64,000 bases of DNA from Isoetes taiwanensis. Its lineage: Eukaryota > Streptophyta > Lycopodiopsida > Isoetales > Isoetaceae. Of this stretch, positions 55,497-64,000 are shown piece after piece. A program made the translations under genes and the position numbers. The stretch lies in contig JAJEKV010000052.1 of NCBI GenBank assembly GCA_021234155.1, positions 9,565,284-9,629,283 on the forward strand, read 5' to 3'. The first letter of the stretch is position 1. Every line of letters starts with the position of its first letter. The notes beneath the pieces were generated by a model, which did not search any database, was not told the origin of the DNA, and saw only the letters and a list, made by a program, of their open reading frames with translations.

Positions 55497-57589
55497 ACAT
55501 TCTTGACATCTGGTACATTCTCTTCCTTCCAGCATCAATATGAAAGTCGTGTTTGCTCTCAGTTAAGGACCATGAGATGCCGATCTTCAGGTTTGCAGTA
55601 GGCAAATGTAGCCATGGCACTTGTTTCTTTACTCTTCATGCAGAGCCGAAGCTTCTTAAAAAGGATTATAAGCTACTATCACGATGCATACCAGCAAACC
55701 CGTGTATGCTCCATAGCTCACACTTTCTGCTTCTTAAACATGTCTGCTACAGATTTTCTTTTGCCCATATGGTAGAACTTCTGCTTAAATTGAATTTTTT
55801 GCTCTGTTTCAATTGTTTATTTTGCCACACCTGTACATTGTGGCCTTATGGCTGCTAAGCGGCATCAGTTATTTTCTCTCTCTTTAGTTATTAAGGAATC
55901 GTGGAGGCTATAAGTTGATCCGGAGAATACAATATGTTTCTAAGGAGAAGAGTGATATGGCATGAAACTGGAACAGATCAAGATGTATAAAGGTTCTGAT
56001 GTATTAGGTAAATCTGTAGCAACAATTTCGACTTCACTTTATAGTAGGCTAATTTTGTGATCACTGAATAGGTCTTGAGCAATGTAAAGGTCATTTCGGA
56101 TTCCTCTCTTTTTTTTTCCTGCATTTTTCTATTTGCATGCACTTCTTGCAGGAAGAGCAGCAACTTGAATGGACCTAATCCTCTATGTTTCTAAAGCATA
56201 GTGATAAAATGAGCTTGCAAGATCTGTTTTTATAAATATTGTTCTTATGTTAGGGAATAATTGTGAAGGCTTTGCATTTTGCTATTCTCTCATTGTTTTA
56301 ATAGACACATGTCAATCTAGACTCTGAATGACATGTTTGCTGCAGTGTTGCAGCGTATTGTTGCTCTGGAGCAGGTTAAAGTGCGGGAGGCACGTGTGAA
56401 GGCGGCCTCGTTTGTTATAAGTCTTAAAAAAAAGTTGGCACAACTTAGCTTAAATATTGTTCAAAAGTTGTTGCAAAAACCTACTTAACATGCGATAGAA
56501 AGTTGACAAAAGGAGGTCATTGCTTTGACAAAAGATTTGACACTATGCAGTAGAAACAATGTTGACACAACACAAGCACTTTGTGTGAAGATAGTAGTAT
56601 TCGACACAAATTTGTCACTACACATAGGACTTGTCACAAGGGTTGACACTATACCCCCATCCTCTTGTATTGTCTTCATGAAAGTTCGCTTGAATCTACT
56701 TTATGCATTCCGGTTACCCCAGGGTTTCTTGGGCCCTTTCCCCTCTACTTGCATTGGCATCCCGCATCGTCTCATGCTCATTACTTTTTTCCTGGCATCG
56801 AGGTGCGCCTTATAGTCTCTCGTGGCCTCGATCTATGATGGGGTTTGAGGTAGGTTTCTCTTTGTGTCGGATGATGACATTTGTGCATAAAGACCTTTCC
56901 CTAGAATACTATGGTTCTCTTCTTATATAGAAGATAGGGAAAGGGACGCTAGTTTTGGCGCCAGATCTCCTTTCGGACCCAGGCTTTCTTTGGCACAAGC
57001 CTGCTATAATGCAGACTCTCTTTGGCCCTTTCTTCCATAAAAGACTTGTGTCTTCCTGATTCCTCATCGGCGTTTCCTCTGAGCTGAATCTTGTTGTTGT
57101 ATGGAGTTCCCCCCCTCCCATCTCTTGTTCTTCTATATAGGTTTTACTTTTCGTTCACAGTTGGCCAATGGGCTTCTGCATTTTTCCCAGCATAGCACAT
57201 GGCGCTTCTAGAGGGCAACAGGGGGAAGCCCCCCCAGTCCAACCTATATTTTCCTATCTCGGCGTAGCCCCATGGCCTCCAGGATCCTTATAGATCGTCT
57301 TTTAAATTTTTGATATTGCGTTCTTGTATTTCTAGTCCAACTTTATAGCTTGCTGACTCTTGGCCCATAGATGGCTCCTAACACAGTTGACAGTCACATG
57401 TCGTTTGATCTTGTAGTTTGGAGCTCACTGATGTGCATGGGGCTGCTTTTTATATGCCCCTAGGTCGAGCCTATCTTATCTATTAAAATGGTAAGGTGTT
57501 GGGTTTCGTGCCGGAACGCCGCAAGTTACGCCGCATGCAGCGTTCCCTCTTCCCTCTTCCTATTGCGGCAGAGTTTTCCCCTTGCGTCT

Positions 57590-58030
57590 TGGCAACAACG
57601 ATGCTGATCGAAGATGCTCGTCGAAGATGCTTTGGGCACAAAAGAACTGTAGTGGCTCTAACCCACTGCAAGAAGGGTTGCGTCAGTTCGTTGCTCAGAA
57701 CAAATGTTCCTATTTGCTCAGAACAAATGGCTCAGAGTGTCTTCCTATTTGCTCAGAACAAATGGCTGCCCCATCGAACTGGTGGAGCCTATCGGTACAA
57801 GGCCTTCGAGGCCATTTTGCTGTTTGGCGCCTGTACTTTGCCACTGTGGATATGAGGATTAGGGTTCGTAGAGGTGGCCGTACCTCCCAGATCTATGTCA
57901 TCCGCCAAAGCATTGCCAAGGCTTTAGTTGCTTATTATCAAATGTACATGAAGAGCAGTCCAAGAAGAAAATAAAGGAAATCTGGCAGCTCTAATGGCCT
58001 GGTAGAGAACATTATCCCTAACAAAAGCGC
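57590..58030 (+). pseudogene. RPS16: RPS16 pseudogene, copy B
   Basis: Nearly identical to 52835-53275, including the three ~23-bp repeats that replace the central segment, so that lesion predates the segmental duplication. One G is lost relative to copy A (GCTGTTTGGCGCC against GCTGCTTGGGCGCC), shifting the frame before RRGG...SQIYVIRQ. The promoter-side hairpin GGAACGCCGC...GCAGCGTTCC has one change. Confidence 0.85.
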
Positions 58031-59079
58031 AACGTTCTTGACATCTGGTACATTGTTTTCGTGCCAGCATCAATATGAGAGTCGCATTTGGTCTCAGACC
58101 CTGAGATGCCGATCTTCAGGCTTTGCAGTGCCCAAATATAGCCATGGCACTTTTTTGGGCATCCACTAATTCTTTACTGTGCATGCAGAGTCGAAGCTTC
58201 TGAAAGAGGATTATAAGCAATCATCATGATCATGATGCATACCAGCAAACCAGTGTATGCTCCATATCTCGCACTTTCTGCTTCTCGAACGTGTTTGCTA
58301 CAGCTTTTTTTTTTTTGCCCATCTGGTAGAACTTCTTCTTAAATTGGATTGTCTGCTCTATTTAAATTGTTTGTTTTGCCACACCTGTACATTGTGGCCT
58401 TATGGCTACTAAGCGGCATCAATTGTTTTCTCACTCTTTGGCTATTAAGGAATCGTGGAGGCTATTATTTGATCCGGAGAATACAACATGTTGCTAAGGA
58501 GAAGAGTGATATGGCATGAAACAGGAACGGATCAAGATGTGTAAAGATTCTGATATATTAGGTAAATCTGTGGCAATAATTTTGGTTTTACTTTATAGGA
58601 GGCTAAATTTGTGATCACTGAATAGGTCTTTGCAATGTAAAGGACATTTCCCATTCCTCTCTTCTTCTTTTTTTCCTGCATGCAGCTACTTGAACGGACC
58701 TAATCCTCTATGTTTCTAAAGCATAGTGATCGAATGAGCCTGCAAGGTCTGTTTTTATAAATACTGTTCTTATGTTAGGGAATAATTGTGAAGGCTTAGC
58801 ATTTTGCTATTCTCTCATTGTCCTAATAGATACATGTCAATCTAGATTCTGAATGACATGTTTGCTAATCAACAAGGTTAGAACATGTTACTATAAAGGT
58901 AGGAACTGCATTCACTTGAACTGAAACTTAGATTTCAGAATGTTGCACATGTGCTGAAATTTTGTTTGCAATAAAAAGCTAGCTAGCATTCTCTGAGAAT
59001 TTACTTTGCACTATAATCTCCATCATAATTGCATGTATTAGATGTGCACATTAATTTAGTTCGAAATAATATTTAGTTG

Positions 59080-59180
59080 CTTATTAGCAAATGTACATGA
59101 AGAGCAGTCCAAGAAGAAAATAAAGGAAATTTGGCAGCGGAATGGCCTGGTAAAGAGCATTATCCCTAACAAAAGGGCAA
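59080..59180 (+). pseudogene. RPS16 3' fragment, second repeat in copy B
   Basis: Counterpart of 54326-54426, here continuing without interruption into CATTCTTGACATCTGGTACA. It shows the ancestral sequence before the element inserted in copy A. Confidence 0.8.
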
Positions 59181-60039
59181 CATTCTTGACATCTGGTACA
59201 TTCTCTTCCTTCCAGCATCAATATGAAAGTCGTGTTTGCTCTCAGTTAAGGACCATGAGATGCTGATCTTCAGGTTTTCAGTAGGCAAATGTAGCCATGA
59301 CACTCTTTTGGGTATCCATTGTTTCTTTACTCTGCGTGCAGAGCCGAAGCTTCTTAAAAAGGATTATAAGCTACTATCACGATGCATACCAGCAAACCCG
59401 TGTATGCTCCATAGCTCACACTTTCTGCTTCTTAAACATGTCTGCTACAGATTTTCTTTTGCCCATATGGTAGAACTTCTGCTTAAATTGAATTTTTTGC
59501 TCTGTTTCAATTGTTTATTTTGCCACACCTGTACATTGTGGCCTTATGGCTGCTAAGCGGCATCAGTTATTTTCTCTCTCTTTAGTTATTAAGGAATCGT
59601 GGAGGCTATAAGTTGATCCGGAGAATACAATATGTTTCTAAGGAGAAGAGTGATATGGCATGAAACTGGAACAGATCAAGATGTATAAAGGTTCTGATGT
59701 ATTAGGTAAATCTGTAGCAACAATTTCGACTTCACTTTATAGTAGGCTAATTTTGTGATCACTGAATAGGTCTTGAGCAATGTAAAGATCATTTCGGATT
59801 CCTCTCTTTTTTTTTCCTGCATTTTTCTATTTGCATGTACTTCTTGCAGGAAGAACAGCAACTTGAATGGACCTAATCCTCTATGTTTCTAAAGCATAGT
59901 GATAAAATGAGCTTGCAAGATCTATTTTTATAAATATTGTTCTTATGTTAGGGAATAATTGTGAAGGCTTTGCATTTTGCTATTCTCTCATTGTTTTAAT
60001 AGACACATGTCAATCTAGACTCTGAATGACATGTTTGCT

Positions 60040-61670
60040 TGCGAATGTTGCGGCGTATTGTTGCTCGAGGTTAAAGTCGCGGGGAGGCACGTGTGAAGGC
60101 GGCCCCCTTACGGTTGAAGGAGGGGGACACAAGTTAAATCGGTGTTCTTCGGGCGACTAAGCAGTGGCGATATCAAAGATCTATATGGCGTCCCTTGCTT
60201 TGCGATGGCGGGACTTTGGAGGATCTCGCTTGCTTTGCGGGTATGTGCATGCCCATTTCTCGGGGTTTTTCGCAACAAGACTCTTCCCCTATGAGCGAGG
60301 AGATCGCGGGGAGCTTGTTTTGGGGGTTGTTAAGCCATCTATTCAACCTCACCAGCGTGAGAGCTTGGAGCGAGAGCTCTCGGAGAGGGATTTAGCAAAT
60401 GGCATGTATGTGCATGGCCAAGGATAAATGTCCCGGGCTGGATGGCATCCCCAGTGGAGTTCTTCGGACTTATTGGGAGTGGGCTAGTGAGTCGATTGTA
60501 CCCGTGGTGTATCTTGAGTTCTTTGCGGTCTTCTCAAATGGATAGGATCTTGAATACCGCATGCATTTCCTTGATTCCTAAGGTTAAGCGACCTTCTACT
60601 ATTAATGATTGGAGGCCTATCTTCTTGTTGTCCTCGTGTATAAGATTATTGCGAAAGCCACGGCGTGAAGTTGAAGCCCGGTGTTGACTTCTTCCATTAG
60701 TAATGTGCGATGCAGGTTTGTCCCCAGGAGGAACATTTTGACTAATGTTGCCGCGACTTATGAGGGGCCTTTATTGGGCTAGAAGAACGAGGTCAAGGCA
60801 TTGCCTATCTTAAGCTTGACTTTGCCAAAGCTTACGATAGTGTCCGTTGGGGAGTTCTTATGCGCCATGATGTTAGCGTTGGGCTGTGGTCCACGCTTTG
60901 AAAACGATCATGGGCTGCATAGGTCGGCCGACGCGGACTACGGTGGTGTGCGTAGTGAACCCTTCGCCTTTTTCTCCTTAGGCGAGGGGTGCGTCGGGGG
61001 TGCCCTTTGGCGTCGTTTTTGTTCTGATTGTTTACGTTTTTGGCTGCGGGAGGAGGGAGTGGTGGATGGGCTTCGGATGCGGGGATGGTAGCCCGGCCAG
61101 ATTATTAACCCGGTTCGCCGATGACACTTTCCTCTTCTTGGTGGCAAAAAAGAGAGGAATTTGCGGAATGTGAAGGGTTTGTTGGATACTTTCTCCTTGG
61201 CCTCGGGCATTCTTAAAATTGGGGTAAGTGCTCCGCATTATGGGCCCCAAATGACTCCGCCTCCCCCTTGTTTGGCTCTATTTCCTTGGAAGGTGCTTCC
61301 GTAATGTGTGTACTAAAAGTTGTTGGGTATTCCCTTTGGAGGGGATGTTTCCATGGGGAGGGTGTGGGATGAGATTTTGCAGGGGTTGCAGAAACACCTC
61401 AATTGGTGGAAGGGTAGCAAGTTGTCCATGGCGGTAGGATCACTATTGCCAAGTCGGTTACTTTGTAGCACTCATGTGTATCTGAAGATCTGCGATGCTA
61501 GCTCTGAGGGTAAGATCTGTGCTTTGGATAAGATTGTTCGAAATTTTATGTGGGGCGGGGATGATGAAGGGGCAGTTGTTAAAGTGGCTTGGTGGAAGTG
61601 TCTCCGCCCCCGGGAGGATGGGGGCTTGGCCATTCTGGATTTGGCGCTGCATAGTAAGGTTACATAACAA
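60040..61670 (+). pseudogene. LINE ORF2 reverse transcriptase, frameshifted
   Basis: Successive frames give the reverse-transcriptase order of plant L1-like LINEs: KCPGLDGIPVEFF (60430), AFISLIPKVK-type sequence with NDWRPI (about 60560-60625), a KLDFAKAYDSVRWG segment (60800-60850), an RFADDT active-site segment near 61110-61130, and LLGIPFGGD with LNWWKGSKLSMAVG (61320-61440). IVRNFMWGG and VAWWKCLRPREDGGLAI follow near 61530-61640. The catalytic FADD box is present, but at least five frame changes and several stops separate the motifs. The endonuclease domain and ORF1 are missing. Homology ends at about 61665. The copy is long dead. Confidence 0.85.
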
Positions 61671-62470
61671 ATAATGTTCTTCATTATCATAGCAGAAAAC
61701 AACCAGTTGTGCAATATTGGTGTGATGCAATGGAGATGTTTAAAACTATATCGTTTCAAATGTCATTTTCCATGAAAATTAAAAATGATGAGTGCTTGAT
61801 CTTCTTATTGCTAAGATATGTAGGAATGAATAGGCATGCCATAACTAAATGGTCAACATGTGTAAGACTAAGAAGTGAGAACAATATCACTCGTAGCACT
61901 GTTCTCCCCAATCAAATATTCCTGCCTTAGACATTAGTAGTATATTTGGGGAGTGTTCTCTCCAACGGAATGGTGCTTAGTTTTTTTTTTCCCCTCTCTC
62001 TCTTTTGTTTATTCCATACATTTTGGGTGATGCAAAGAGTTTAATCCATTATTTTTCTAGGAGAACAGGCTACAAAGACTGCATGCCTTTGCTTCCACGA
62101 TAATTAGACAAAGCTTCCTTCCATATCCCCTGTGCAACAATGAGTTGGTTCATAACACCAACATTGACACAAGCTGTACCTCACATAAATTCACCCCTTA
62201 AGCGAATCAGTATATAGAAATGTTCGAGGCAGCCTGCCACGATAAATTTCCTGTAACAATAAAAATGCTAACTAGCATGTCCGTTTGTCCATCGCATAGT
62301 AATTGTCCACAAAATACAAAGCTCCCATCACAAATATCTCACAAAGTTAAAGTTGTACTTGATTGAATTATCCATCAAGGAATTCATATACTACTACCAA
62401 AACAATTGAGTATTGCAAATAGTGTTGCGTTACAACCATTGTTCCTTGTAATTCTTTGGAACTTGGAAAT
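61671..62470. other. No recognised gene
   Basis: AT-rich sequence between the LINE remnant and the TRIM-like element. No repeat or gene recognised. Confidence 0.5.
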
Positions 62471-63361
62471 TGATACGATTCTTGAAATTTGGGAATGTTT
62501 AAATAATTATGAAACAATATTATCTCAAAAGAAGTAGTGAAGAACAACTACATACTGGGTTGGATTACAACAAATTGATTGGAGCACATCATTAACCGCC
62601 CAATCGGATCCACTGGGTTGATGAAAAATATAAACGCTATGGCAAATACAAAGCTCTGGCTCTGGCTTACTAGCCTTTCAGACTAATCTTGATATTCCAT
62701 GTAGTCAAGTCTAGGGCATGAAGGAGCAGAAGGGACGAGAGCTTCTAGATTTTGCTTCTCGTAGGCTTTTAGTAAGATAATTCACATATGTTCTTGTGAA
62801 AAGATAATCTTCTCTATAAATGGCAGGCTCCAAAGATTTGCCAATTCATCCATATGCCTAGCCCCAACAATTCTATGGCATAGTAAGATTCTGTAGTACT
62901 TGCACCACATGCAGAAGCCCTCGTTTTTTACCACCTTGAGAACTTCTTTTAATAATCCATGGACGTTAAAATATACTTCCTTCCTTCCTTCCTTCCTCTG
63001 CCCATAACCCGATTGGGTTCCGTGGACGTTAAAAATTTCTTCCTTCCTTCCTTCCTTCCTTCCTTCCATAGATTCTTCTCTTTTAATAATCCCTCTGTTT
63101 ATAGATCCCAGAAGAATCGCAAACCTCCGCTCTGATACCAATTAATACGACTCTTGAAATTTGGGAATGTTTAAACAATTTTAAAGAAGTAGTGAAGAAC
63201 AACTACATACTTGGGTTGGATTACAACAAATTGATTGGAGCACACCATTAACTGTCCAATCGAATCCACTGGGTTTGGAAAATATAAACGTTATGCAAAT
63301 ACAAAGCTATGGCTCTGGTTACTAGCCTTGCAGACTAATCTCGCTATTCCATGTAGCCACA
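62471..63361 (-). mobile_element. TRIM-like small LTR retrotransposon
   Basis: Two direct repeats, 62471-62707 (237 bp) and 63143-63361 (219 bp), share GAAATTTGGGAATGTTTAAA, GAAGTAGTGAAGAACAACTA and ATTACAACAAATTGATTGGA in order. Next to the inner edge of the right repeat, GCTCTGATACCA (63129-63140) is the reverse complement of the tRNA-iMet primer site. The element is therefore minus-strand, with its 5' LTR on the right. LTR ends are TG...CA in the left copy and TA-terminated in the right copy. The internal part is only ~435 bp, of which ~120 bp is a nested LINE tail; no gag-pol. No clear 5-bp target duplication or polypurine tract seen. Confidence 0.75.
62959..63080 (+). mobile_element. Severely 5'-truncated LINE tail insertion with target duplication
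   Basis: Flanked by TTTTAATAATCC at 62947-62958 and 63081-63092. The insert reads ATGGACGTTAAAA plus (TTCC)n, then CCCATAACCCGATTGGGTTC, CGTGGACGTTAAAAA and a second (TTCC)n. It holds only the last bases of the LINE family seen at 33.5 kb, twice in tandem, the second nested in or templated after the first tail. It lies inside the TRIM-like element. Confidence 0.8.
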
Positions 63362-64000
63362 AGTCAAAAAACAGTTGCAAATCTGTGATGTTGCTGTGGC
63401 AGTAATCTATGATCCCTTGTCATATTTCCGGCCATTACTCCCTCATACAAACGAACTACAAGAAGTTCCATCCAATTTAAAAAGTAGACTCCGAACTAGT
63501 TCCAATGAAGTAAAAGTGGCCTCAATCAGAGCTTTAATTGCGGAGATATGTCCAATTGAAATTTAGCCTATATTTTTAGATCTCTCCACGATTTCAGCCT
63601 TTTTTAGCAGGCACTTGCCTTTTATATTAAAATAGCTACTTGCCTTTACTTGACTTATCATATGGGATATTATCTATGGGCTTTTCTTCAAGCTCCCCCA
63701 ACTAATAATCATCCCAATGATAGTGCATCGACCCTTTCCATAAATATCAATGGTTCTTCATACCCAAATATTATATTATCCTATGCTCCTTCTTTCTAAA
63801 CACCTGAGGAAACAAAACAGAAGTTGGGTCTGCGTTCTTATTGTAGTTTCGACACGTGTCCTCTCCCTCCAACACGGAATGGAAGTCGGCTCGAGGATTC
63901 CGCTCAGCCGGTGAACAACACTTCTGGTCACCGGTGTTCTGCTTCTATTTATCGGTATCTCACATCTTCTGCTTGTCTGCTTCAAAGAGGTTCTTCCGAA
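63362..64000. other. No recognised gene
   Basis: A 63-codon plus-strand frame (63375-63566, ending ALIAEICPIEI) and a minus-strand frame at 63776-63985 match nothing I know. The sequence runs off the window. Confidence 0.4.

Larger units (their letters stand above)
51825..56412 (+). repeat. Segmental duplication, copy A
   Basis: Matches copy B (56642-60105) almost base for base. Offset is about 4.75 kb up to 54426 and about 3.69 kb from 55497; the difference is the inserted element at 54436-55496. Both copies contain an RPS16 pseudogene, two serial repeats of its 3' flank, and an edge of LINE sequence (GCGTATTGTTGCTC) at the end. The copies differ by scattered substitutions and a ~104-bp deletion near the left end of copy B. 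Confidence 0.93.
56642..60105 (+). repeat. Segmental duplication, copy B
   Basis: Second copy of the unit described at 51825. It lacks the 54436-55496 insertion and so preserves the empty site near 59186. The junction region 56413-56641 between the copies is AT-rich and unmatched. Copy B runs into the LINE reverse-transcriptase remnant at its right edge. Confidence 0.93.

Noticed and set aside
54504-55620. Minus-strand frames of 222 and 228 codons in the inserted element
   Set aside because: They run across duplicated non-coding hairpin and palindrome sequence, share no protein family and overlap each other in different frames.

Overview
The window looks like a transposon-rich stretch of a land-plant nuclear genome. 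The evidence is spliceosomal introns with GT/AG borders, a plant-type pectate lyase, an NADK3-class kinase, and plant-style MULE, LINE, LTR and hAT remnants. The unusual DDE transposase with a ParB/methylase-like partner and the low gene density suggest a non-seed plant such as a fern, but that is inference.

Only two genes appear intact, both on the minus strand and adjacent. One is a five-exon pectate lyase (34684-36118, 381 aa). The other is a five-exon NADK3-type NAD(H) kinase (37618-40123, 310 aa). Both were assembled by splicing, and every junction keeps the frame and the expected motifs.

Layout. 1-1.4 kb: decayed MULE transposase with a SWIM zinc finger. 1.5-9.4 kb: two arrays of one ~26-bp minisatellite in opposite orientations around a minus-strand Ulp1-protease (C48) gene; the right array has an exact 287-bp higher-order repeat. 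9.4-14 kb: AT-rich sequence, no clear gene. 14-18 kb: LINE debris and a ~520-bp tandem duplication. 18.5-25.2 kb: the most unusual segment, a decayed two-gene transposon. A DDE-type transposase on the minus strand is divergent from a plus-strand gene with a ParB-like domain and a DNA-methylase-like domain. Two arrays of a CpG-centred palindrome, spaced about 40-41 bp, lie in its noncoding parts. 26.6-36.1 kb: tandem duplication involving the pectate lyase; the copies differ by a LINE, a tRNA-like insert, a fold-back MITE and a deleted exon. 42.5-43.2 kb: LINE fragment. 46-48.4 kb: Ty3/gypsy LTR end with an initiator-tRNA-Met primer site, holding a hAT-type MITE. 51.8-60.1 kb: a ~4.75-kb tandem segmental duplication carrying ribosomal protein uS9/RPS16 pseudogenes. 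60-61.7 kb: broken LINE reverse transcriptase. 62.5-63.4 kb: small TRIM-like LTR element with a nested LINE tail.

Several insertions can be read against an empty site within the window (LINE at 31.8 kb, tRNA-like insert at 31.4 kb, element at 54.4 kb), which gives local relative dating. All calls are by eye; homology searches were not run.
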